Positions 15,733-23,162 of a stretch of DNA of 64,000 bases are shown here, piece after piece; the first letter of the stretch is position 1, and every line of letters starts with the position of its first letter. The notes beneath the pieces were generated by a model. It did not search any database. It saw only the letters and a list, made by a program, of their open reading frames with translations, and was not told where the DNA came from. A program made the position numbers and the translations under genes. This stretch comes from CAVTWH01 sp963738365 (GTDB lineage: Bacteria; Actinomycetota; Actinomycetes; Mycobacteriales; Micromonosporaceae). The stretch covers positions 930,001 through 994,000 of the forward strand of contig CAVTWH010000006.1 of the NCBI GenBank assembly GCA_963738365.1, read 5' to 3'.

Positions 15733-16581
15733 ATGGATGCTCGCTGGGAGTGGGACCCGACCCTGTTCAAGGGCGCCGCCGACTACTACGGGCGGGGACG
15801 CCTGCCCTACGCGCCAGGGTTCCTCGACGCGCTGGCCACCCAGCTCGGCCTGGACGGCACCGGGCGGCTGCTCGACGGCGGCTGCGGCCCCGGTACCGTC
15901 ACCGTGGCGCTGGCGCCGTTCTTCACCGAGGTGGTCGGCCTCGACCCGGACCGGGACATGCTTGCCCAGGCCCACCGGGAAGCGGTACGGCGGGGCGTGG
16001 ACAACGCCCGCTGGGTGGCCGCCCGGGCCGAGGACCTGCCCGCCGGACTGGGCGGCTTCCGGGTGGTGCTGTTCGCCAACTCGTTCCACTGGACCGACCG
16101 CGACCGGGTCGCCGCGACCGTGCTGACGATGCTGGAACCGGGCGGTGCGCTGGTGCTGATGAGCGACCTCGCGGACCAGTCCGGGGAGCCGGTGCCGCCG
16201 CCCCGGCCGCCCGGCCCGCCGTACCCGCAGATCAGGGACCTGGTACGCCGCTATCTCGGCCCGGTGCGTCGGGCCGGCCGGGGAACGCTGCCCAACGGGA
16301 CACCCGGCCAGGAGGCCAAAGTCCTCGACCGGGCCGGGTTCCCCACCTACCAACGGCTGGTCATCCCCGCCGGGCAGGTCGTCGAACGCGGCGCCGACGA
16401 CATCGTGGCGTGGGTGTTCTCCCGCTCCGACTCCGCCCCGCACCTGTTCGGCGACGCGCGGGCGGACTTCGAACGGGAGCTGCGCGCGCTGCTACGGCAG
16501 GCGTCGCCGGCGGACCTGTTCGCCGAGTGCCTGCCGGCCACCGAGATCCGGACCTGGCACAAGCCGCCCGTGACGGACTGA
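15733..16581 (+). CDS. SAM-dependent methyltransferase
   Basis: The 282-residue product is a class I methyltransferase. It has motif I as LLDGGCGPGTVTVAL near residue 52, an acidic end of strand 2 (VVGLDPD), ARAEDLPAG, and a FHWTDRD post-motif typical of the UbiE/Methyltransf_11 group. The start ATG has no clear ribosome site and may be leaderless. The substrate is unknown. The LysR-like gene starts 82 bases downstream in the same direction. Confidence 0.82.
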   Translation: MDARWEWDPTLFKGAADYYGRGRLPYAPGFLDALATQLGLDGTGRLLDGGCGPGTVTVALAPFFTEVVGLDPDRDMLAQAHREAVRRGVDNARWVAARAEDLPAGLGGFRVVLFANSFHWTDRDRVAATVLTMLEPGGALVLMSDLADQSGEPVPPPRPPGPPYPQIRDLVRRYLGPVRRAGRGTLPNGTPGQEAKVLDRAGFPTYQRLVIPAGQVVERGADDIVAWVFSRSDSAPHLFGDARADFERELRALLRQASPADLFAECLPATEIRTWHKPPVTD

Positions 16582-16663
16582 CCGGCGCGGGTAGCCTGAT
16601 CACCAGCCGGACATGGGTCACCAGCCGGACATGGCTGGCCGGCCGGACACGGGAGGTGCCGAG

Positions 16664-17383
16664 GTGGACGCCGCCGACGAGCAGCAGGCGCCGGTGTTCC
16701 GGCTGCTGGCCGTGCCGGGCGTCACCGTGGACAGGTGGGCGCGCACCTGGTCGGAGCGGCAGCCGGGAGTACGGCTGGAGCTGGTAGCGACCGAGGCCGA
16801 CCGGGCGGTGGCGCTGCTGGCCGCCGAGGCTGACGCGGGCCTGGTGCGGCTGCCGGTCGACCCGGCCAGTTGCCACGCCATCCCGCTCTACACCGAGGTG
16901 ACCGTCGTGGTGGTACCCCGCGACCATCTGCTCACCGCGGCGGACGAGCTGACCATGGCCGACCTCGCTGGCGAGGCACTGCTGCGGCCCGCGGACGACG
17001 TGCTGGCCTGGCCCGAGGACGCGCTGCCCCGGCCGGCCGAGGGCGAGCCGCCGGCCACTACGGCGGCGGCTGTGGAGCTGGTGGCGGCGGGCGTCGGCGT
17101 GCTGGTCACGCCGCTGTCGCTGGCCCGCGCGTACCACCGTCGGGATCTCACCCACCGGGTGGTCACCGACGCCCCCACCTCGTCGGTCGCGCTGGCCTGG
17201 GCGCGTGACCGGCACACCGGGCTGGTCGAGGAGATGATCGGCATCGTCCGCGGCCGCACCGCGAACAGCACCCGTGGCCAGGCGCAGCAGCCGGCCGGGC
17301 CGCCGCGCCCGGCGGCCCGGCGCGCCCCGGCCCGGCCGGCCCGCCCGACCCCGAAACCGGCGCCCCGCCGCCGGGGACGCTGA
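16664..17383 (+). CDS. LysR-type substrate-binding domain protein without DNA-binding domain
   Basis: The 239-residue protein starts directly in a LysR effector-binding fold: FRLLAVPGVTVDRWARTW, then a periplasmic-binding-like two-lobe pattern and a VAAGVGVLVTPLSLAR segment. The normal N-terminal helix-turn-helix is absent. Instead the last 40 residues form a Pro/Ala/Arg-rich, strongly basic tail. The GTG at 16664 has a GGGAGGT site. The 17-base sequence just upstream (TCACCAGCCGGACATGG) is present twice in tandem. This domain architecture is common among actinomycete proteins whose role is unknown; the tail might bind nucleic acid. Confidence 0.65.
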   Translation: MDAADEQQAPVFRLLAVPGVTVDRWARTWSERQPGVRLELVATEADRAVALLAAEADAGLVRLPVDPASCHAIPLYTEVTVVVVPRDHLLTAADELTMADLAGEALLRPADDVLAWPEDALPRPAEGEPPATTAAAVELVAAGVGVLVTPLSLARAYHRRDLTHRVVTDAPTSSVALAWARDRHTGLVEEMIGIVRGRTANSTRGQAQQPAGPPRPAARRAPARPARPTPKPAPRRRGR

Positions 17384-17420
17384 CCCGACCTGTCAGCGCA
17401 CCGTAGCAAGCGGTGGCTGG

Positions 17421-17595
17421 TCAGCGCGGCGCGAGGCCGCACTCGTAGCCGAGGATGACCGCCTGCGTCCGGTCGCGCAGGTGCAGCTTGGTGAAGACCC
17501 GGTTGATGTGCGAGCGGACGGTACCGGGGACAGCCACAGCCGTTCGGCGATCTCTATCCGGCGCTGCGGGCCACCCGGCTCTTCCCGACCGAAGC
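17421..17595 (-). pseudogene. LuxR-type response regulator remnant
   Basis: The minus strand reads VRSHINRVFTKLHLRDRTQAVI at the C-terminus of a NarL/LuxR helix-turn-helix, and, in a neighbouring frame, EIAERLWLSP just before it. A single missing base between these pieces breaks the frame, and nothing of a receiver domain is visible upstream. It is a degraded end of a response-regulator gene. It is most of the content of the 358-base gap between 17383 and 17741. Confidence 0.65.
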
Positions 17596-17706
17596 CCTCC
17601 GCACCGCCTGACCATGGACAAGATCAGGACCCAGGTTGCCGGCGAAAAGGGCGACGGCTGCATGTCATCTCGGTCCGTGACGGGCGCGGCCCGATCGGGT
17701 CCAAGG

Positions 17707-17729
17707 TAGTATCTAGTCAGTCTAGACAG
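17707..17729 (+). promoter_or_regulatory. probable autoregulated promoter of the antitoxin-toxin pair
   Basis: A TAGTAT -10-like hexamer is followed by TCTAG-TCAG-TCTAG direct repeats and the perfect 8-bp palindrome GTCTAGAC (17720-17727), ending 13 bases before the antitoxin ATG. Phd/YefM antitoxins usually bind such palindromes in their own promoters. Confidence 0.5.
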
Positions 17730-17740
17730 GGCGGAGTGCC

Positions 17741-17992
17741 ATGCACTGGCAGGTGCAGGAAGCGAAACAGCGATTCAGTGAGGTACTCCGGGCCGCCGAG
17801 TCCGGTGAGCCGCAGTTCGTCACGAAGCACGGCGCGGAGGTAGCCGTCCTCATCGACATCGCCGAGTACCGGCACCTGCGCGGCGAAGCCGTGAGCTTCA
17901 TGGACTATCTGCGGGTGGATCCGTCCGGCGAGGACGACCTTCAGTTCGAACGTCGTCGCGAGCTGCCCCGTGACGTCGATCTGGCCGGGTGA
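17741..17992 (+). CDS. Phd/YefM-type antitoxin
   Basis: The 83-residue protein has the Phd/YefM fold. MHWQVQEAKQRFSEVLRAAESGEP is the DNA-binding dimer part, QFVTKHGAEVAVLIDIAEY matches the conserved second strand and helix, and a charged C-terminal tail should wrap the toxin. It has a GCGGAG ribosome site. The toxin gene starts one base after its stop, so the two are co-translated. The promoter carries a likely self-binding palindrome. The module looks intact on the antitoxin side. Confidence 0.85.
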   Translation: MHWQVQEAKQRFSEVLRAAESGEPQFVTKHGAEVAVLIDIAEYRHLRGEAVSFMDYLRVDPSGEDDLQFERRRELPRDVDLAG

Positions 17993-17993
17993 C

Positions 17994-18419
17994 GTGGCCG
18001 CCTTTCTGCTGGACACGAACGTGGTGTCAGAGCTGCGCAAGAAGTCGCCGAACCGGCACGTCCTGGCCTGGCACCGCAGCCGGGTCAGTGCCGACGTCTT
18101 CATCAGCGCGCTCGTGGTGGGCGAAGTCCGGCAGGGCATCGAGCGGCTGCGCCCGCGCGATCCTGACCAGGCAGCCGCACTGGATCACTGGTTGACCGGG
18201 CTGGTGCACGCCTACCGGGATCGGATCCTGCCGGTGACCGTCGATATCGCGCAGGAGTGGGGACGGCTGAACGTGCCACCCCAACCGCCACCCGTCATTG
18301 CCGGGCTGATGGCGGCGACCGCGAAGGTCCATCGGCTGACCCTGGTGACCCGGAACGTGGCCGACGTCGCCGGAACGGGCGTGGCGCTGGTCAACCCGTT
18401 CGAGCCCACGGCCGGCTGA
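17994..18419 (+). CDS. vapC: VapC/FitB-type PIN toxin with a replaced active-site Asp
   Basis: This 141-residue PIN-domain protein has LLDTNVVSE (Asp7), VVGE (Glu44) and the closing TLVTRN segment of FitB/VapC ribonucleases. In FitB and close relatives the third acidic residue lies in a DGxIAATA motif; here the motif reads VIAGLMAATA, with Ala103 in the Asp position (GCC for GAC). The rest of the protein is intact and full-length. The toxin may therefore be weak or inactive, or depend on the remaining acidic residues. It follows the antitoxin by one base. Confidence 0.85.
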   Translation: MAAFLLDTNVVSELRKKSPNRHVLAWHRSRVSADVFISALVVGEVRQGIERLRPRDPDQAAALDHWLTGLVHAYRDRILPVTVDIAQEWGRLNVPPQPPPVIAGLMAATAKVHRLTLVTRNVADVAGTGVALVNPFEPTAG

Positions 18420-18495
18420 CGGCACTGCCTGACCAGGGCTTGCCGGGCTGGTCGGTCACCTGCCCGGTTGTTGCCGACAGGCCCGGCAGGCGGGG

Positions 18496-19068
18496 TCAGT
18501 TCCGGGTCGGCAGCAGGTCGCGGATCAGCCGGGTCGCCTGCGGGAGCTGGGTGAGCTGGTGGCCGGTACTGGGCAGGTGCCCGCCGTCGGGAAGCAGGGT
18601 GACCGTGGCGCCCAGATCCACGGCGAAGGACGTGACATGGTCCGGTGTCGCGGCGGCGGTCACCGGGTCGTCTGCGGCGTGCAGCACCCGCACCTGCAGG
18701 ACGGCCCGGCGGATGCGGGGCCAGTCGAACTCGGGCTGGAAGAATCCGGCCAGCGCGTCGTATCCGACCTCCCTGGCCATGCTGGCCACCAGCAGCAGCC
18801 CGGCGTAGGGGCCGAAGCGTTCGGTGTCGTGCCGCTCCAACAGCCGTAGCACGCTCACGCCGCCGAGGCTGTGCCCCACCAGTACGGTGTCCGCCGCCCG
18901 GCGCGGGTCGGCTGCCTGGGTGAGGGTCTTCAGCCAGGCCTGCGGGTCGGGGGAGTGCGGGTCGGGCAGGTCGGGAATCAGGACCTGGTGGCCCTCCGCG
19001 CCGAACTCGGCACCCAGCTGGGGGTACCAGACGTCGGCGCTGGAGCTGGCGAACATGTGGGAGACCAC
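18496..19068 (-). CDS. RBBP9/YdeN-like serine hydrolase
   Basis: The product (190 residues from the GTG at 19068) is a small alpha/beta hydrolase: VVSHMFASSS, ALPDP-like IPDLPDPHSP, the nucleophile elbow VLVGHSLGGVS, AADDPV and a late GGHL with the His. This is the RBBP9/YdeN layout. The start is uncertain. A perfect AAGGAG site lies 6 bases before an ATC codon at 19078-19080, four codons upstream of the GTG, and no ATG or GTG sits at the right distance. Either ATC is used or the ATG has mutated. The gene is divergent from a TetR regulator with two inverted repeats between them, so it is the likely target. Confidence 0.75.
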   Translation of the reverse strand: MVSHMFASSSADVWYPQLGAEFGAEGHQVLIPDLPDPHSPDPQAWLKTLTQAADPRRAADTVLVGHSLGGVSVLRLLERHDTERFGPYAGLLLVASMAREVGYDALAGFFQPEFDWPRIRRAVLQVRVLHAADDPVTAAATPDHVTSFAVDLGATVTLLPDGGHLPSTGHQLTQLPQATRLIRDLLPTRN

Positions 19069-19098
19069 GATGGCGCTGATGGCGAACTCCTTAATCAA

Positions 19099-19138
19099 AA
19101 CGCTACGTAGTGTTTCGATTGAAATTAGCACGTTGCTA
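19099..19138. promoter_or_regulatory. two inverted repeats in the TetR/hydrolase divergent promoter
   Basis: AACGCTAC/GTAGTGTT (19099-19114, one mismatch, no spacer) and TAGCA-CGT-TGCTA (19126-19138, perfect) lie side by side in a locally AT-rich stretch between the divergent genes. They are good candidates for TetR operators controlling both directions. Confidence 0.6.
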
Positions 19139-19140
19139 CG

Positions 19141-19782
19141 GTGGCGTCCATGCCAGCAGCCGACGACACTGCGCAGCCCCGCAGGCCTGCCCGCACCGGC
19201 GGGCGGATCCGCAGCGACGAAGCCCGGGACGCTGTCCTGGCCGCCACCGCCGCACTGGTCGAGGAGGCGGGCTACGGCGTGCTGACCATGGAACGGGTGG
19301 CCGAGCGGGCGGGCGTGGCCAAGAGCACCATCTACCGCTGGTGGAAGACCCGGGCCGCACTGGTCCTGGAGGCCTACGGCCCGGCGCTGGCCCGCCGGAT
19401 GCCGGAGCCGGACACCGGCAGTACCGCTGCCGACCTGACCGCCTTCGTCCGGGAGCTGTACCGGGTGGTGGAGCACCCCTTCCGGGTGAACGCGCTGCGC
19501 GGCCTGATGGCCGAGGTACAACTCGACCCGGCCTTCGCCGAGCAGTTCCGCCAGTGGATCCACAGCCGGCGTACGGTCGTCGCCACCGTGCTCCGCCGGG
19601 GCATCGACCGCGGCGAGCTCGACCCGCAGCTGGACCTGGAGCACGCCGTCGACCTGGTCTTCGGGCCGTTCTGGTACCGCCTACTGGTCGGCCATGCGCC
19701 GCTGCGCCCCGGCCAGGCGCCCGTGCACGTCCACCGCCTCCTCGACGGCCTGGCAGCGACGACCCGCCACCGGCCACGATGA
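19141..19782 (+). CDS. TetR family regulator
   Basis: The 213-residue protein has an N-terminal TetR helix-turn-helix: LTMERVAERAGVAKSTIYRWWKTRAAL after a basic, disordered leader. A TetR_C_11-like ligand domain follows, with VFGPFWYRLLVGHAPL near the end. GTG 19141 or ATG 19150 could start it; both lie at the edge of the operator region, so the message may be leaderless. It is divergent from a small serine hydrolase. A VOC-family gene follows 40 bases downstream and may be co-transcribed. Confidence 0.9.
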   Translation: MASMPAADDTAQPRRPARTGGRIRSDEARDAVLAATAALVEEAGYGVLTMERVAERAGVAKSTIYRWWKTRAALVLEAYGPALARRMPEPDTGSTAADLTAFVRELYRVVEHPFRVNALRGLMAEVQLDPAFAEQFRQWIHSRRTVVATVLRRGIDRGELDPQLDLEHAVDLVFGPFWYRLLVGHAPLRPGQAPVHVHRLLDGLAATTRHRPR

Positions 19783-19822
19783 AGTGTTCCCAACGTCCTG
19801 ATCGAGACAGGAGTCGCCGACG

Positions 19823-20254
19823 ATGAACACGACCGAGCCCGAAGCAATCTTCGACTGCCGGCCCGACCTGCTGGTCAACGACCTTACCGCCAGCTTGGGG
19901 TTCTACCGCTGCGACCTGGGCTTTCACCTCGGCTGGCACTGGTCCGACCGCCGATCGCGGTTCCTGCAGGCCGACGACCGTGCCGAACCGGGCGAACCTG
20001 GGACCGCGCTCGTCGGGCGGGACCGTGCCCAGATCATCCTGACCCAGGCCACCGGCGTGCACGCCAGCCGGCTGCACCTCGACGTCCACACGCCAGGGCA
20101 GATCGATCAGCTCTTCCGGGAGTGGACAGACCGCGGGGCGGTCATCGCCGAACCTCCCACGCAACGCCCCTGGGGGATGTACGAAATGCGGCTACGCGAC
20201 CCGGACGGACACCTCCTGCGGGTCAGCGCCCCCTCGACCGCGGCGCCCGCTTGA
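19823..20254 (+). CDS. VOC/glyoxalase family protein
   Basis: The 143-residue protein has the paired beta-alpha-beta-beta-beta modules of the vicinal oxygen chelate superfamily: PDLLVNDLTASLGFYRCDLGF in the first module and ALVGRDRAQIIL, HLDVHTPGQIDQLFREW and the closing MYEMRLRDPDGHLLRVS in the second. Family members include glyoxalase I, bleomycin-type resistance proteins and dioxygenases. A single-copy VOC fold like this usually acts as a homodimer. A GGAG site precedes the ATG. No substrate can be assigned. Confidence 0.85.
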   Translation: MNTTEPEAIFDCRPDLLVNDLTASLGFYRCDLGFHLGWHWSDRRSRFLQADDRAEPGEPGTALVGRDRAQIILTQATGVHASRLHLDVHTPGQIDQLFREWTDRGAVIAEPPTQRPWGMYEMRLRDPDGHLLRVSAPSTAAPA

Positions 20255-20295
20255 CCTGTTCGGACACCCACCTCGGGCACCCGCCCGCGCCGGTT

Positions 20296-20331
20296 CCCGG
20301 TCGGACCGTGCGGCTTGTCGGTCCGACCGGG
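20296..20331. terminator. bidirectional hairpin terminator
   Basis: A perfect 12-bp inverted repeat (CCCGGTCGGACC / GGTCCGACCGGG) with a 12-base loop sits in the 88-base gap between the convergent VOC and hydrolase genes. Confidence 0.8.
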
Positions 20332-20342
20332 TCGGCTCTCGG

Positions 20343-21320
20343 TCAGGCCGAAACCGGCTGACCGTGCCGGACGGCCGCGTCCGGGCGGCGGGCCGCCAGG
20401 AACCCGGCCAGCATCGGTAGGAACCCGGGCGCGAGCTGGTCGGTGCGCCGCACAGCCGGATCCGGGTCGGCGATGAACAGGCCGTGGTCAGCGCCCGCGA
20501 AGACCGCCAGCCCGTGCGGATCGCCGGGCAGCGCCGGCAGGTGGGTGGCGAAAGCCGACACACTCTGCGGTACCGGCACCAGCGTGTCCGCACCGCCGAA
20601 CAGCGCCAGTACCGGGCAGCGCAGCTGCGCCAGCACCGGCGCCGGATCGAAGTCCAGGTTGCGGGCCAGGAACCCGAGGGCCACCGGGTTGTCGAAGTAC
20701 CGGGTGGCCAGCGGGTACCAGGACGCGTCGGCGTAGCGGCCCTGCGCCGCGAGGACGTCCGGCACCGGTTCGCCGGCCAGTAGCCGTTCGGTGCGCTCAT
20801 CCAGCCAGGCCAGTGCCGCGTCAACCGGCTCCGGTGGCAGCCCGGCGGTGCGCAGGTCGCGCTCGATGCGGGTGCGGTCCTGGGCAGCCACGCCCACCCC
20901 CGGCCCGCTTGCCGTGACCACGAAGTCCACCGGGCACTCGGCCGTGGCCAGGGTGGCGGCCAGCAGCGCGACCCAGCCGCCCTGACTCACCCCGTACAGG
21001 CCGACGGGCGCTCCCGCGGTCTCCGGCTGCGCCCGCAGCACGGCGAGCGCGGCGAGGGTCTCCTGCGCCCGGTCGGTGAAGCTCTGCGCCAGCCAGTCCC
21101 CGGGTGAACCGCAGCCCGGCTTGTCGTGGGTGAGCACCACCGCGCCGCAGTCCACCAGCCGGTCGGGCCAGTCGCCCCAGTCGTCGTACGCCCCGTCGCC
21201 GGAGCCGTCCACCATCACCAGGCCGGGTACCGGCCCGGGCCGTCCGTCGCCCCAGACCCCGGCTCGCAGGTCGCCGTCCGGGCGGGGCACCACGGTGCGG
21301 GTACGCAGGATTGCGGTCAT
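20343..21320 (-). CDS. alpha/beta hydrolase (acyl-peptidase/dienelactone type)
   Basis: The 325-residue protein is an alpha/beta hydrolase with LVMVDGSGDGAYDDW in the oxyanion region, THDKPGCGSP, a nucleophile elbow GVSQGGW, ALFGGADTLVP near the acid, and AGADHGLF with the His. The ATG overlaps the stop of the ArsR-type gene (ATGA), so the two are translationally coupled and presumably co-regulated by the ArsR protein. The substrate is unknown; such enzymes act on small esters, lactones or activated acids. Confidence 0.85.
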   Translation of the reverse strand: MTAILRTRTVVPRPDGDLRAGVWGDGRPGPVPGLVMVDGSGDGAYDDWGDWPDRLVDCGAVVLTHDKPGCGSPGDWLAQSFTDRAQETLAALAVLRAQPETAGAPVGLYGVSQGGWVALLAATLATAECPVDFVVTASGPGVGVAAQDRTRIERDLRTAGLPPEPVDAALAWLDERTERLLAGEPVPDVLAAQGRYADASWYPLATRYFDNPVALGFLARNLDFDPAPVLAQLRCPVLALFGGADTLVPVPQSVSAFATHLPALPGDPHGLAVFAGADHGLFIADPDPAVRRTDQLAPGFLPMLAGFLAARRPDAAVRHGQPVSA

Positions 21321-21946
21321 CGGTCAGCTCCTGACGGGTCGACCCGGTGCCCGTCGGCGGGTCCGGGGGTGGTGGAGGAATCCGGGACGGCGCTGTCGGC
21401 CGAGTCGGTGAGGGTGAGCGGGGTGGCGGCCAGGAAGATCCGGACGAACTGCGCATCGTCCGGGCGCACCGTGGGGTCGGTGAGGCGGTCCTGGTACGGG
21501 CTCAGCACCGCGCGCAGGCCCTCGGCGATCTGTCGCAGCTCGGCCGGCGTGACCGGCAGCGTCGCGCCGCCCAGGAACCCGGCGTCCCGCCACTGCTGCG
21601 GCTGCTGCGCCCGGCTGGTGATACCGCGCTGGATGCGCTCCGCCTCCCGCTGCACGAACACCTGCTCCAACTGGTCGGCGGCCGGCCCGGCGTCGGTGCT
21701 CCAGGACTGCTCCGGGTCGGTCAGCCGCCACGGCCGTTCGCGCCGGTCGCCGGTGCCCGGGGCCTGCTCGACCAGCCCGTACCGGGCCAGTTGGCGCAGG
21801 TGGAAGGAGCAGCTGGCCTGGCTGGTGCCCAGTCGCCGGGCGCACTGGGCGGCGGTGGCCGGCCCGAGTGCGGTCAGTGACTCGATCAGGTCCAGCCGCA
21901 CCGGGTGGGCGAGCGCCCGGAGCGCCTGTGGGTCGGTGATGCGCAT
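21317..21946 (-). CDS. ArsR-type helix-turn-helix regulator with extended C-terminus
   Basis: The 209-residue protein begins MRITDPQALRALAHPVRLDLIESL, followed by an ArsR/HTH_20 winged helix (CARRLGTSQASCSFHLRQLARYGLVEQ). The C-terminal 120 residues are helical and end in a Ser/Thr-rich tail. It lacks the metal-binding cysteines of ArsR/SmtB sensors. ATG 21946 is used because a dyad lies directly upstream and the message looks leaderless; the longer frame to 21973 crosses the operator. It is coupled to the downstream hydrolase by an ATGA overlap. Confidence 0.85.
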   Translation of the reverse strand: MRITDPQALRALAHPVRLDLIESLTALGPATAAQCARRLGTSQASCSFHLRQLARYGLVEQAPGTGDRRERPWRLTDPEQSWSTDAGPAADQLEQVFVQREAERIQRGITSRAQQPQQWRDAGFLGGATLPVTPAELRQIAEGLRAVLSPYQDRLTDPTVRPDDAQFVRIFLAATPLTLTDSADSAVPDSSTTPGPADGHRVDPSGADR

Positions 21947-21949
21947 ATG

Positions 21950-21965
21950 CCAAAGGTAGCTTTGG
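21950..21965. promoter_or_regulatory. ArsR-type operator 1
   Basis: CCAAAG-GTAG-CTTTGG is a perfect 6-bp inverted repeat with a 4-base spacer, 4 bases upstream of the regulator's ATG. A second copy with the same arms and spacer length is 28 bases further upstream, strongly suggesting autorepression. Confidence 0.8.
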
Positions 21966-21977
21966 CTTCTCAAACTG

Positions 21978-21993
21978 TCAAAGAGTTCTTTGG
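21978..21993. promoter_or_regulatory. ArsR-type operator 2
   Basis: TCAAAG-AGTT-CTTTGG repeats the arms of the first operator (5 of 6 pairs match) with a 4-base spacer. Centre-to-centre distance from operator 1 is 28 bases, a little under three helical turns, so two dimers could bind close to the same face. Confidence 0.75.
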
Positions 21994-22129
21994 CATCCGA
22001 ACCGCGACGGCCGTGCGTGACAAGGTGACAAGCCGGTAGCGCCGAGTAGACAGGCGCTCGCAGCTGGCGGCTGAGGGCATCGGCGGTGGTCGCTCTGGAA
22101 GCTGGGTGGGCCGCTGAAACCTTTGTGCT

Positions 22130-22260
22130 ACAACCGAATCAGTGCCGAACGGAGCAACGCCCGAGCCGTGGCGGTGTTGATGGGCGGCGACCAGCAGATC
22201 GACCACGGACGGTCCCCGGTGCTGTCCGAAGTCGACGAGGACGTCCTGGGTGCGCTCCAC
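22130..22260 (-). pseudogene. vapC-like PIN toxin fragment
   Basis: Directly downstream of the VapB-type antitoxin the minus strand reads VLVDFGQHRGPSVVDLLVAA. This resembles the late part of mycobacterial-type VapC toxins (RGxHRxPxxxDLLVAATA), including the third catalytic Asp. The N-terminal 75 or so residues with the first Asp and the Glu are missing, and the sequence after LLVAA no longer fits. The toxin gene is therefore a fragment. It accounts for part of the 320-base stretch between 21946 and 22267; the rest holds the ArsR operators. Confidence 0.5.
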
Positions 22261-22266
22261 GAAACG

Positions 22267-22488
22267 TCATGATGCGCGGTCGTCGCGTTCGTCCTGGTCG
22301 ATCAGGTCGGTATCGAGCCGGCTGAGCAGGGAGCGGAAGGAGTCCAGTAGTTGATCACGCTTGTCCGCGTCGACTGCGGCGGCAAGCTCCACGGCTGCGT
22401 TGACCGTGTCGCGCTTTGTGGTGGTGCGCAACGCCCGTTGGCCGCGTAGCAGCTTGCCATTGTCGATGTCGATGATCCTACGGGACAT
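22267..22488 (-). CDS. VapB-type antitoxin
   Basis: The 73-residue protein starts MSRRIIDIDNGKLLRGQRALRTTTKRDTVNAAV, the ribbon-helix-helix pattern of the VapB/DUF2191 antitoxin group. A charged C-terminal tail would contact a PIN toxin. Only a fragment of such a toxin remains downstream, so this is an orphan antitoxin unless it works elsewhere. The ATG is preceded by a TGATAC hexamer and may be leaderless. Confidence 0.7.
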   Translation of the reverse strand: MSRRIIDIDNGKLLRGQRALRTTTKRDTVNAAVELAAAVDADKRDQLLDSFRSLLSRLDTDLIDQDERDDRAS

Positions 22489-22509
22489 GTATCAGCGTTG
22501 GCGCTGCGC

Positions 22510-23160
22510 TCACCAGCCGCGGGCTCGCCACTCCGGGAGGGCCGGGCGTTCCGCGCCGAGGGTGCTGTCGTTGCCGTGGCCCGGGTAGAACCAGGTCTCG
22601 TCCGGGAGCCGGTCGAAGATCTTGTGCTGCACGTCGTCGATGAGCGTGCCGAAGTTCGTCTTGTCCCCCCACGTGTTCCCCACCCCGCCGGGAAACAGGC
22701 TGTCCCCGGTGAACAGGTGCGGCGTCCCCGCCGGATCCCGGTAGAGCAGCACGATCGACCCGGGCGTGTGCCCCCGGACGTGGCTGACCTCCAGCACACA
22801 GTCGCCGACCGTGACCGTGTCGCCGTCCTCCAGCGGAAGGGTGGCCACCGGCAGCGGCGCCGCGTCCAGCGGATGTGCGTAGGCGGGCGCCCCGGTGGCT
22901 GACACCACCTCGGCCAGCGCGCCCCAGTGGTCGCCGTGCTGGTGGGTGGTGACCACCGCGGCGAGCTGGCCGTCGGTCCACTCCAGCAGCCGCTGCGGTT
23001 CGGCGGCCGCGTCGATGAGCAGCTGATCGCCGGTGGCGGTGCAGCGCAACAGGTAGGCGTTGTTGCCCATCGGCCCGACACACAGCTTGCCGATGGTCAG
23101 CCCGGGCAGTTCCCGGACATCGGCCGGGCCGCCGGCGGTGACTTCTCCGGTGTACGTCAT
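22510..23160 (-). CDS. metallo-beta-lactamase fold hydrolase (glyoxalase II-like)
   Basis: The 216-residue protein has the MBL motif THQHGDHW, followed by GHTPGS, TGDSLFPGG and YPGHGNDS, giving the two-metal site of glyoxalase II-type hydrolases. The N-terminal NNAYLLR and LIDAAAE strands are typical of small actinomycete MBL proteins often found with mycothiol-linked genes. It is 2 bases downstream of the mycothiol-dependent isomerase-like gene, so the two form an operon. It probably hydrolyses a thioester or related conjugate; this is inferred from fold and neighbour. Confidence 0.85.
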   Translation of the reverse strand: MTYTGEVTAGGPADVRELPGLTIGKLCVGPMGNNAYLLRCTATGDQLLIDAAAEPQRLLEWTDGQLAAVVTTHQHGDHWGALAEVVSATGAPAYAHPLDAAPLPVATLPLEDGDTVTVGDCVLEVSHVRGHTPGSIVLLYRDPAGTPHLFTGDSLFPGGVGNTWGDKTNFGTLIDDVQHKIFDRLPDETWFYPGHGNDSTLGAERPALPEWRARGW

Positions 23161-23162
23161 GA

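Noticed and set aside
14305..16443. Very long open frame on the minus strand
   Set aside because: It overlaps the PG-binding-domain and methyltransferase genes, which have better codon use and known motifs; high GC content creates such shadow frames.
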